Shown: positions 25,853 through 34,160, numbered from the stretch's first letter. The stretch is DNA of 34,551 nucleotides from an uncultured Lewinella sp. (GCA_937873655.1 CALMYQ010000207.1:1-34551); one strand, 5' to 3'. A program made the numbers and translations. Notes: generated from the sequence alone by a model not told the origin.

Positions 25853-27109
25853 ATGAAATTCTTCGCACAAATTATCCAGTTCTTCCTTCGGTTATTCGGC
25901 GGCGGCAAGCGCCCCGACAATAAGCCCGATGATAAAAAAACCGCCCCGGCCCCAAAGCCGACCCCCGCCCCGGCGCCCCAACCCCAGCCGCCCGTGGAGG
26001 ATGTGATCGTCCCGGAACCGGAACCGCCGGCGCCCGCACAACCCGTTGAGCCTCCTCCCCCTGCCCCGGAACCAGAGGAGCAGCTCAAATTCAACGAATT
26101 CTTCGAAGAGGTCGTCAGGAAAGGCAAGAAGGTCCGCACAAACAAGATTGCCGTCACCGACGGTCAGGTAGAGGGCATCTTTTCCTGGTCGGTTTATAAA
26201 AAAGGCAAACTGGAAGGATGGGCTTCATTCGGTGAACGCACCATGAAGGACTTCATCCAGGCAGAGCCCGGGTTGTTGGAGGAACTGGAAATGACCGAAT
26301 CTTCCCGGAATATCCTCCAGGCCGTTTCGGACAACGAAGGCATGCTGGAGGCCATCAATGCCTACGACGGCGCATTCCTGAGTTTCGGCATCTTCCAGTG
26401 GACGCTCGGCACGGCTAGCAATCCCGGTGAACTGCCCGCCCTGCTCAAGAAATTGAAGGACAAATTCCCGGATACCTTTCAGCATTACTTCGGCCGGCAC
26501 GGGGTAGACATTGACAGGTCGACCAACAGCATCGGCGGTTATCTGACGCTCGACGGCAAAACCGTCAATACGCCCGAATTGAAAAACAAGTTCCGCGACA
26601 AGGAATGGGTTTACCGCTTCTGGCGGGCCGGCGGCGATCGTTTTGTACAGGCTATTGAGGTCGAACATGCGCTCAGCCGCCTCCGTACCTTTTACTGGAC
26701 CTTCAAAGTGCACGGTTTTACCCTGAACGAGATCATCACGTCCGAATTCGGGGTAGGCCTGTTGCTGGACAACCACGTCAATCTGCCCGCGCTGGTCAAA
26801 AAAGCGCTTCAAAAGGCGATGGACGAAACCGGCTTGAAAGATCCCGGCGGGTGGACCAGCAAAGAAGAACGCAAGGTACTGGAAAGATACATCGCCAACC
26901 GGAACAGCAAAATTGACGGCTTCGGGCCGATGGCCAATGCCCTTAGCCGGGCCGATACCACCAGGCGCTACGTAAGCGACGGGATCATTTCAGATGAGCG
27001 CGGCACCTTCCGGTTCACCAGTGTCCGCGCCCGCGGCATGGGCAATTTCGTGCCGATGCCGGAGGGGTTTGACCCGGCGGAGCACCCGGATCTGGAGGAG
27101 GAGGGGTAG
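25853..27109 (+). CDS. Unknown protein with amphipathic N-terminal helix, Pro-rich linker and lysozyme-like signature
   Basis: A 418-aa protein between paralogs 2 and 3 (99 and 121 bp gaps). ATG 25853 is preferred over a TTG ten codons upstream. Residues 1-15 (MKFFAQIIQFFLRLF) form an amphipathic helix with polar residues at 2, 6, 9 and 13; there is no clear cleavage site. Residues ~21-75 are a Lys/Asp- then Pro/Ala/Glu-rich linker. The globular part includes SDNEGMLEAINAYDGAFLSFGIFQWT (read as two pieces, ~159-184): a Glu162 followed by an AIN...SFGIFQW pattern that recalls the catalytic Glu and GLMQ strand of lysozyme-like transglycosylases. That assignment is tentative. FWRAGGDRFVQAIEVEHALS and the C-terminal acidic tail are unrecognised. 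Its position suggests an effector, substrate or regulator of the caspase giants. Confidence 0.6.
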   Translation: MKFFAQIIQFFLRLFGGGKRPDNKPDDKKTAPAPKPTPAPAPQPQPPVEDVIVPEPEPPAPAQPVEPPPPAPEPEEQLKFNEFFEEVVRKGKKVRTNKIAVTDGQVEGIFSWSVYKKGKLEGWASFGERTMKDFIQAEPGLLEELEMTESSRNILQAVSDNEGMLEAINAYDGAFLSFGIFQWTLGTASNPGELPALLKKLKDKFPDTFQHYFGRHGVDIDRSTNSIGGYLTLDGKTVNTPELKNKFRDKEWVYRFWRAGGDRFVQAIEVEHALSRLRTFYWTFKVHGFTLNEIITSEFGVGLLLDNHVNLPALVKKALQKAMDETGLKDPGGWTSKEERKVLERYIANRNSKIDGFGPMANALSRADTTRRYVSDGIISDERGTFRFTSVRARGMGNFVPMPEGFDPAEHPDLEEEG

Positions 27110-27230
27110 GCATTGCCCCAACAGATAAAAAAGCACGCGTTTGAGGCAGGAGGAGCTTGCCGGTTTTCCTGGCAGCTTCCTTTCCTGTTGTAAAAGGTGT
27201 CTTCAAACGCCGGCATCTGAAACCTGCAAT

Positions 27231-30200
27231 ATGGACGCAACCCATAACCAAAACCCAGCCAACGTCTACGCCGGATACGAAAACAAATCCGCCCGGGAAA
27301 AGCGCAATCAGCTCCTGCAATTTCCCAGGAGCCACGCCTTCGTCATCGGTATCAACCACTATCCGGATATCAGCGCGCACCTGACCTCCGCCGTGCCCGA
27401 CGCCGAAAAAATGGCGGCGGTATTGTGGGACGAACAGGGTTTCGACCAGGTCTGGCTGATCCGCGATATCCGGGGCGCCGAATTCCGCAAATTCCTGGAA
27501 TGGATCGGCAAAAAGGGGCAAGGGCGCATCCCAGGCCGCATCAAACCGAAAGCGATCAAAGGCAGCACGACACCCGAGGAGCGGAAAGGGATCGAGGATA
27601 ACCCCAATACCCATATCATCCGCTACGCCGATTCGGAGGAACCGATGGAGATCTCTCCCGACGACAGCCTCCTGTTCTATTACGCCGGCCACGGCAAAGC
27701 GGGCGAGTTCGACCAGGGCCCCTCGGGTTACCTGCTCCCCTCCGACGCCAAACCCAGCAAGGCCGCCCTCCAAAACAAGAGCCTCGTGCCGATGGACGAC
27801 CTGCTCACGGCCCTCCAGGACGCCGGATGCAAGCATACACTCCTGATCCTCGACTGCTGCTTCGCCGGTAAATTCCGGTACGCCGTCAAAAAAAGCCGCG
27901 ATACCGCCCAACTGGAATTGCGCCCGCTGTACGCCGAGCGATTCGAACGCTACAAACGCAAAAACGCCTGGCAGGTGCTCGTCTCCGCCGGCCCCGATCA
28001 GACCGCTGCCGACTGGATGGGCGACCGCGCCGAGCAGACTGTCGCCACTGCCGACGGGAATAAACCCCACTCCCCTTTTGCGCTGGCCCTCTTCGAAGCC
28101 CTCGCCGGCAAAGCCGAGGTCAAACCCGCCGGCAAGGGCTTCGGCGACGGCGTACTGACCGCCTCCGAGCTCAAGCTCTACCTCTATGACCAGGTAGAGA
28201 AAAAGACGCAACAGGATCCCGATTTTAAAGCGCAATACCCCGATTTGTTCCCAATGCAGGGCCACCTGGGCGGCGAATTCATGTTCTTCGACCCCACCAA
28301 TCCGCTCAACTTCCCGGAACGCAAGACCCGGAACCCCTACAAAGGCCTGAAAGCCTACGAACCGGAGGACGCCGACGTTTTTTTCGGCCGCAATGCTTCC
28401 GTTGATGCGGCATTCGGGTATTTGAAGAAAGGCGCTGTTGCCATGGTCATCTCCGCGCCGTCAGGACTGGGCAAATCCTCCTTCGCCAGGGCGGGCCTTT
28501 ATCCGAAAATGAAGAACGAACTGGGCTTCGAGGACCTGCTGCAGATGCGCCCGGGGCAATCTCCCGGAACCGCCTTGGATAAATTGAAAAAACAAGTTGA
28601 CCCCCATAAAAAACAGGTCCTCCTGATCGACCAGTACGAGGAGTTGTACACCGTTTGTATGGACGAAAGCCAGCGTCAGGATTTCGAATCGGGCCTGATG
28701 CAGATCTTTGATGATGCCTCCAAAGACAAGAACAAGACCAGGATCCTGATCACCGTCCGCTCCGATTACGAATGGCGGCTGGAAAACTCCGGATTGGGAA
28801 AAAAATTGCTCGAATCTCAGGACTCGCATCCTGCGCTGTTCCGGTTGGCCCCGATGAACCTGGATCAGCTTCGGGAGGCCCTCGTGAATCCGGCCCTGAT
28901 GGAAGCCTTCGAATTCGAATCGCCACAGTTGGTAGATCGCATTCTGCAGGAGATCAGCTTCGCGCCGGGCGCTTTGCCCCTGTTGTCGCTGGCCATGAAA
29001 TGGCTGTTCCAGGGGGTGCAAAAGATCCGGGCGGAAACGGATGCGGACGTCCGGGTGTTCACAACGAAGCATTACGAACAGTTGGGCGGCATCAACCAAT
29101 GCCTGAGCAAAATGGCCGATGCCGTTTACGATCGGTTCGACGAAGCCCACCGGGGCATGATGCGCAATATCCTCCTGCGCATGGTGCAGTTGCAGGAGGG
29201 CGGCCTGGTCCGGCGTCGGGTATATATCAACCCCTTCACCGCCTCGCAGCAGGAGACAGCTACCCACGAACTGGACTTCCCAGGTGACGATCAGGACAAG
29301 ATCTGCCTTGCGGTACTGAATGCCCTGGAAGGCAACATCTCCGGCGATAAGCTGGAAGGCATCAACCTGCTCCTCTGGGGTACCGACGAAAACGGTCGGG
29401 AATACGTGGAACCTGCCCACGATTCCCTGATCAATTTCTGGCCCACGTGCCTGGAATGGATCGATGAATTCGGGAAGGAGCAGTTGATCCTGCAAAGGGA
29501 GCTTTGGCGGGCCGCCGAGGAAAGCATGCGAGTGAAAGCACAAGACACTGCAACAACCGGTGAGGCGCAGGAAACAGGCATAAACACCAACACATCGCCT
29601 TTTGACGAGCTCCGGTTGTGGGACACCAACCGCAAACTGGAACAGCTGTTTGAACGACTGTTAAAAAACAACCTCCGCGGCCTTCAAACCGGCAAGGCCC
29701 ATACCCTGCAGGAAGCCGTCGGCCGGATTGAGAGGACATTGAACGGTAAAGATCAGGAGGCTTTCCGGGAATTCATCAAACATATTTTGGCCGAAGGCGG
29801 CAAACCCGATTTTGACGCCCTGATCATCACCGGCGCTTCCGGCAGCCTGCTGGATGCATTGCTGGACCACGGAGACCATTGGCTCAACCAGGCGGAGGTA
29901 GCCTTTATCCGGAAAAGCTGGGAGAAACGGACTCAAGGCATCCTGCAATTGAAGCGGGAGCGCGATGAGGCAAAAGCCATAGCTCTCCCTGTTCTGGCCC
30001 GGCGCCTTAAAGATAATGCCGTCGCTCTGAACCTGGCTATGGCAGCGCACCGATTACATCCAAATCAGGAAAATTCCTCTGTGCTGATCGATTTTCTAAA
30101 CAAATCCTTTTGTAAGACAATTTTCCATGGGCATAATGCAACAGTCAGTTCTGTTGCTTTTTCTCCCGATGGAACATCCATCCTAACGGGTAGTTTTGAC

Positions 30201-31922
30201 AAGACAGCTCGGTTGTGGAACATTAAAGATCAATCGTTCAAATCCTTCGCCGGACATGAAGAAGGGGTTACCTCAGTTGCATTTTCCCCCGATGGAAAAT
30301 CCATTTTAACAGGCAGTGAGGACAAAACAGTTCGATTGTGGAACATCAAGGATCAATCCTTCATATCCTTCGCCGGACATGAAAAAGGGGTTACCTCAGT
30401 TGCATTTTCCCCCGATGGAAAATACATTCTGACCAGCAGTTATGACCATACAGCACGGCTGTGGAGCATCAAAGATCAATCCTTCATATCCTTCGCCGGA
30501 CATGAAAAAGTGGCTACGCCTGCTGTCTTTTCGCAAGATGGACAATCTATTCTGACTGGCAGTCGTGATAGGGGTGCTCTGTGGTGGAACATCACGGGGC
30601 ATCTACGCTCCAGCTACGCAAGAGAATATCCATCCATGGTCAGTGCTGTTGCATTTTCCCCTAATGGGGATTCCATTTTGGCGCATGATTTTTCTACTGC
30701 GTTACTTTGGAAGATAAAAAGCAGTTCTTCTCTTCCTTTCGAAAATTTTCTTCCTTTCGAAGGTCATAAACACGCCATTACTTATTTGGCATTTTCTCCT
30801 GACGGGCAATCCATACTGACAGGCAGCAGGGATAGGACCGCTCGGTTGTGGAACATCAAGGATCAATCATTCATTTCGTTTGAAGGGCATGAAGGCCCGG
30901 TCAATACTGTTGCTTTTTCTCCCGATGGGCAATATATACTTACGGGCAGTGGTGACAAGATAGCTCGGCTATGGAAAATTGGGTTTTTATTGTATGATGA
31001 GCATGAAGGCCCGGTAAATTCCATTGCTTTATCCCCGGATGGACAATTTATTCTAACAGGCAGTGATGATAAGACAGTTCGCTTGTGGAACATCAAGGAT
31101 CGGTCCTTCATTCCATTCACTGGACATGAAGATGCAGTCACTTCTGTTGCCTTTTCTCCCAAGGGACAGTTCATATTGTCGGGTAGTAAGGACCATACCG
31201 CTCGATTGTGGAATATCAAAGATCAATCATACATACCATTCATTGGACATGAAGATGCGGTCACTTCTGTTGCCTTTTCCCCTGACGGACAATACATTCT
31301 TACAGGCAGTAATGACAACACAGTTCGACAATGGAATCTCAATGGGTCTGGATTACCATTTTTTTTTATGTGCACATCGCCAAAATCTGCAGTTTTTTCT
31401 CCCAACGGAGAATTAGTTCTATGTACAGGGAGTGTACTCGCCACTTTGTATAACGAGGACGGTTCTTCTGTTTTATTCGATAGGCACGACGATTTGATTA
31501 GTTCCCTAGCTTTTTCTCCTGACGGGGAATCCATATTGACAGGCAGTTGGGATAGGACCGCTCGGTTATGGAATATCGACGATCAATCATTCATTCGGTT
31601 TGAAGGTCATGAAGGCCCAGTCCTTTCTGTTGCTTTTTCTCCCGATGGGCAATATATACTGACCGGCAGTGAGGACAAGACAGTTCGGTTATGGAATATT
31701 CAAGGGCGCCTGATCCAAACTTTCGAGGGCCTCAAATCTCCGGTCATATCTGTTGCCTTTTCCTCTGATGATGGTCAATTGGTTATGATCGGTTGTCGTG
31801 ATGGAACCGTAATGTTGCGGGATAATTTCTTCAAGCAATGGGAAACCGGTGCCGTTTGGGACAATCTATACAAACTCAACGAAGAAGAACGCCGGGAGTA
31901 CGGGATCACCTGGGATTACTAA
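27231..31922 (+). CDS. Caspase - nSTAND1 NTPase - WD40 giant protein, paralog 3 (14 WD repeats)
   Basis: A 1563-aa paralog. ATG 27231 (MDATHNQNPANVYAGYENKS) aligns with the starts of paralogs 1 and 2; a TTG-initiated extension to 27141 adds 30 unrelated residues and is rejected. Caspase His154 and Cys210, nSTAND1 opening NPYKGLKAYEPEDADVFFGR, Walker A APSGLGKSS (Lys415), Walker B VLLIDQYEE (Asp467) and LITVRSDYEW all sit at the same residue numbers as in paralog 2. The helical linker has a Thr/Gln-rich insertion (~765-790). WD40 region ~966-1530 has 14 repeats by hand count, with a distinct consensus (LWNIKDQSFISFxGHE). Repeats 4, 5, 7 and 11 are degenerate. The tail ends EYGITWDY. The repeat region is visibly more AT-rich than the caspase-STAND part. 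Its stop overlaps the convergent M19-like gene. Confidence 0.93.
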   Translation: MDATHNQNPANVYAGYENKSAREKRNQLLQFPRSHAFVIGINHYPDISAHLTSAVPDAEKMAAVLWDEQGFDQVWLIRDIRGAEFRKFLEWIGKKGQGRIPGRIKPKAIKGSTTPEERKGIEDNPNTHIIRYADSEEPMEISPDDSLLFYYAGHGKAGEFDQGPSGYLLPSDAKPSKAALQNKSLVPMDDLLTALQDAGCKHTLLILDCCFAGKFRYAVKKSRDTAQLELRPLYAERFERYKRKNAWQVLVSAGPDQTAADWMGDRAEQTVATADGNKPHSPFALALFEALAGKAEVKPAGKGFGDGVLTASELKLYLYDQVEKKTQQDPDFKAQYPDLFPMQGHLGGEFMFFDPTNPLNFPERKTRNPYKGLKAYEPEDADVFFGRNASVDAAFGYLKKGAVAMVISAPSGLGKSSFARAGLYPKMKNELGFEDLLQMRPGQSPGTALDKLKKQVDPHKKQVLLIDQYEELYTVCMDESQRQDFESGLMQIFDDASKDKNKTRILITVRSDYEWRLENSGLGKKLLESQDSHPALFRLAPMNLDQLREALVNPALMEAFEFESPQLVDRILQEISFAPGALPLLSLAMKWLFQGVQKIRAETDADVRVFTTKHYEQLGGINQCLSKMADAVYDRFDEAHRGMMRNILLRMVQLQEGGLVRRRVYINPFTASQQETATHELDFPGDDQDKICLAVLNALEGNISGDKLEGINLLLWGTDENGREYVEPAHDSLINFWPTCLEWIDEFGKEQLILQRELWRAAEESMRVKAQDTATTGEAQETGINTNTSPFDELRLWDTNRKLEQLFERLLKNNLRGLQTGKAHTLQEAVGRIERTLNGKDQEAFREFIKHILAEGGKPDFDALIITGASGSLLDALLDHGDHWLNQAEVAFIRKSWEKRTQGILQLKRERDEAKAIALPVLARRLKDNAVALNLAMAAHRLHPNQENSSVLIDFLNKSFCKTIFHGHNATVSSVAFSPDGTSILTGSFDKTARLWNIKDQSFKSFAGHEEGVTSVAFSPDGKSILTGSEDKTVRLWNIKDQSFISFAGHEKGVTSVAFSPDGKYILTSSYDHTARLWSIKDQSFISFAGHEKVATPAVFSQDGQSILTGSRDRGALWWNITGHLRSSYAREYPSMVSAVAFSPNGDSILAHDFSTALLWKIKSSSSLPFENFLPFEGHKHAITYLAFSPDGQSILTGSRDRTARLWNIKDQSFISFEGHEGPVNTVAFSPDGQYILTGSGDKIARLWKIGFLLYDEHEGPVNSIALSPDGQFILTGSDDKTVRLWNIKDRSFIPFTGHEDAVTSVAFSPKGQFILSGSKDHTARLWNIKDQSYIPFIGHEDAVTSVAFSPDGQYILTGSNDNTVRQWNLNGSGLPFFFMCTSPKSAVFSPNGELVLCTGSVLATLYNEDGSSVLFDRHDDLISSLAFSPDGESILTGSWDRTARLWNIDDQSFIRFEGHEGPVLSVAFSPDGQYILTGSEDKTVRLWNIQGRLIQTFEGLKSPVISVAFSSDDGQLVMIGCRDGTVMLRDNFFKQWETGAVWDNLYKLNEEERREYGITWDY
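30125..31815 (+). repeat. Fourteen tandem WD40-coding repeats in paralog 3
   Basis: Units of about 120 bp with strong internal DNA similarity. TTTTCTCCCGATGG-type and TGGAACATCAAGGATCAA-type blocks recur many times, and adjacent repeats 2 and 3 share long stretches across both units. Repeat 11 lacks the WD motif. Confidence 0.9.
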
Positions 31923-33598
31923 CCAAGATACTCCTCCGTAAAATACTTCCCCAAAAACCGCTCCGTATTGCCGAACAGGATCCGGTCGAGCACTTCCGCG
32001 GGCGTTTGCCCGAACAGCAACTCCCGGGTCTCAGCCGGAGGCAGTTCCACCGCTTCCCCATTCTGCGAGAAAAAGACCGGCTTGCCGCTTTCCAGATAGC
32101 CGGCCATTTCCTGTTTCAGGTCCTGAAAACCGGCCACTTCCGGGAAGGTATCAAAGGGATCGACGAGCCCGTCGTAGTCGCTGCCCAGGGCGATCATGCC
32201 CCAGGCGTCGGCGGGTTTTGATCCGGGTCGGCCTTCCTTCACGACTTTCACGATATGGAAGATATTGGACCAGAGCAATTGCAGGTAGAGTTCCTTTAAC
32301 TCCTGTCGGAACCGAGCTTCGCGGTCGCTGCCCGGACGGGCGTTGTCGGCCTTCTTTTTCAATTGGCGGGCTTTTTCCTTGAACGCCTCGCCCGGCATCC
32401 GGCTCTCGTGCAGGATCACCCCGATGAGGCCGTCCGAATCGTAGGTCTCCAGGATATCCTCGTTGGTCAGGTTGATGGGCCAGCGGCTGAAGTATTGATC
32501 CCGGTCCAGCTCGGCGGTCTCTACGGCTTTTTCGGCCATGTCGAGCGTCCACCAGCCGTTGATGGCGGTATGGCTGTGGATGATGGGGATGGGATCGCCC
32601 TTTTCCCTTTTCTCCCGGATGACGGCGTAGAATTCCCGGCGGGATTGCAGGCTCATGTGCTTGCAGTCTACCAGGATGCGGCGGCCTTTCGTGCGGTCGA
32701 GCATCAGTTCCAGCGCCTGACGGCCCAGGCTGGTGAAGCCGCGGTTCATGCCGGCGGTCTGGTTGAACAGGTGGCGCATGCCCGGTTTGTTGAATCCCAG
32801 GAACAGGGGCGATTTGTCGGAAAAACTGCGCGCGTGGCCGGCCAGGTGGTTGTTGAAATGGTGGCAGAAGGTCACGAAGAACGGGGTGAATTCCTCCGTT
32901 TTCACTTCGGCGATGTTGCGGAGCATGGAGCTTTCGAGGATCTTCCGCTCGTCGTCGGCCAGGTCTTCGAATTCCTTTTTGAACGTGGTATTGCGGAGGT
33001 AATGCCCGAAGGAATGGGCGCCTTCCACGGTCAGGATGCCGGAGATCGTGTTGCCTCCAGAGATCAGGTTCCGGAATTCGGCGTGGTCCGAAGCGATCTC
33101 GAACCGGTGTTGCCGGTATTTCTTCGAGCGGGTGTCCCGTTGCCGGAGCAGCCAGGAACGCTCTTTGAGGAATTCCTCGTAATAATTGACGCCGGTATCG
33201 GAGCCGTTCTCAAAAGCGGCGATGATCCGCTCTACGCGGTCCAGCGGAAAACCGGAAACGGCCGACCCCAGGTAGGCGGGTTGTTTGCCGCCCAGCAGCA
33301 GGTTGAAAAAGGCCTTGAAGGGCTTCTGCGGATCGCAGTCGAACAATTGCCTTTCTACCGGGTAAATGGCCAGAAAAGGCGCCATCAGACCGGCTTCCAC
33401 GCAGGCGTCGAGGTGGGCCTGCGAGAATTTGGCTGTATTTTCAATGGCTTTGCGCAATGGGCCGTTCAATTTCTGCAGTTCCGCCTTCCGTTCCTCGAAA
33501 TGGTCCCAGATGGTTTGTCCGGCAAAGTCCGGATGGCCGTCGGCGGCGTAGCCTTTCAGGCTGCAATGCAGGTGGAGATCACTGATAGGATAGGGCAT
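31919..33598 (-). CDS. Dipeptidase-like (peptidase M19 family) metallohydrolase
   Basis: A 559-aa amidohydrolase-fold protein. An N-terminal metal motif DLHLHC gives His9 and His11. Further likely ligands are VEGAHSFGHY (Glu), IPIIHSHTAINGWW and the M19-typical GSDYDGLVDPFDTFPE. The C-terminal LFGQTPAEVLDRILFGNTERFL matches the M19 end (...GENFLRVF-like). M19 enzymes are Zn dipeptidases; many bacterial ones are unassigned. This one is longer than the usual 330-420 residues because of inserts around residues 60-230, so the substrate may differ. There is no signal peptide. It is convergent with giant paralog 3, and the two stop codons overlap by 2 nt (TAG at 31919-31921 against TAA at 31920-31922), with no terminator between them. 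Confidence 0.78.
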   Translation of the reverse strand: MPYPISDLHLHCSLKGYAADGHPDFAGQTIWDHFEERKAELQKLNGPLRKAIENTAKFSQAHLDACVEAGLMAPFLAIYPVERQLFDCDPQKPFKAFFNLLLGGKQPAYLGSAVSGFPLDRVERIIAAFENGSDTGVNYYEEFLKERSWLLRQRDTRSKKYRQHRFEIASDHAEFRNLISGGNTISGILTVEGAHSFGHYLRNTTFKKEFEDLADDERKILESSMLRNIAEVKTEEFTPFFVTFCHHFNNHLAGHARSFSDKSPLFLGFNKPGMRHLFNQTAGMNRGFTSLGRQALELMLDRTKGRRILVDCKHMSLQSRREFYAVIREKREKGDPIPIIHSHTAINGWWTLDMAEKAVETAELDRDQYFSRWPINLTNEDILETYDSDGLIGVILHESRMPGEAFKEKARQLKKKADNARPGSDREARFRQELKELYLQLLWSNIFHIVKVVKEGRPGSKPADAWGMIALGSDYDGLVDPFDTFPEVAGFQDLKQEMAGYLESGKPVFFSQNGEAVELPPAETRELLFGQTPAEVLDRILFGNTERFLGKYFTEEYLG

Positions 33599-33698
33599 GA
33601 TTAGAGGGTTTATGATGGTTTATGATGGCTCCGTCCGCCATAGCCTCGGCGAAGGCGGGTTTATGATAGTTTTATGGTTGGGCGGCCGTTGTTGAGCA

Positions 33699-33803
33699 GG
33701 GCGACGCAAGATTTTACGTCGCTACTTACGACTGGGCGACGCAAGATTTTACGTCGCTACTTACGACTGGGCGACGCAAGATTTTACGTCGCTACTTACG
33801 ACT
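33699..33803. repeat. Three exact 35-bp tandem units with an internal dyad
   Basis: Units at 33699-33733, 33734-33768 and 33769-33803 are identical. Each contains GCGACG-CAAGATTTTA-CGTCGC, a 6-bp inverted repeat around a 10-nt loop, followed by CTACTTACGACT. Upstream (33600-33680) are TTTATGATGG-type repeats. Apart from these, the 33599-33857 spacer appears empty. Confidence 0.92.
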
Positions 33804-33857
33804 AGAAAACTGTTTCATGGTTGGGCGAGGCTGTACATACCACACGCCTCACGGGTT

Positions 33858-34160
33858 CTACTCCGTCAACCGTTCTGCGATCCGGTTCAGTTCCTTCTCG
33901 TTGGCGGATACAAACTGCAGTCCGGCCTGGTGCAGGGCCTCCAGATTGTCCGGATGGACATTGTCCATACCCGAATCTGCCGAACTCAACCCGGGTTCCA
34001 GGCGGTAATAATTGGATTCTACCTGGTCGTTTTGCCGGCGGCAGGTCTCGAACATCATCTTCAGCTGGTAATGCACCGTTTCGGAGTTGGCGACGTTGTC
34101 CGGACGATGCCTTTCCTGTCCGGTTGTCTGATGGTTGAATACGGGGGTTTCGGTTACCAT
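33858..34160 (-). CDS. Small hypothetical protein
   Basis: A 100-aa soluble protein from ATG 34160 (MVTETPVFNHQ); a start at ATG 34205 would add 15 residues. It is polar and predicted helical in its middle (HYQLKMMFETCRRQNDQ) and end (NEKELNRIAERLTE), with one Cys and no signal peptide or membrane segment. I do not recognise a family. It is flanked by repeats on both sides, in the same direction as the M19-like gene. Coding is likely from residue composition, but a spurious frame cannot be excluded. Confidence 0.5.
   Translation of the reverse strand: MVTETPVFNHQTTGQERHRPDNVANSETVHYQLKMMFETCRRQNDQVESNYYRLEPGLSSADSGMDNVHPDNLEALHQAGLQFVSANEKELNRIAERLTE

Noticed and set aside
27141..27230. 30-residue N-terminal extension of giant paralog 3 from a TTG codon
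   Set aside because: The other two paralogs start at the equivalent of ATG 27231, and the extension has no similarity to them.
27015..28265. 416-residue minus-strand frame over the start of giant paralog 3
   Set aside because: Similar antisense frames appear at the same place in paralogs 1 and 2 because the DNA is conserved for the sense protein, not because of an antisense gene.
32363..33604. 413-residue plus-strand open frame opposite the M19-like gene
   Set aside because: The minus strand carries coherent metallohydrolase motifs; the plus-strand translation is low in domain-like pattern.
33699..33803. CRISPR-like array
   Set aside because: The 35-bp units abut directly with no spacers, and there are no cas genes in the window.
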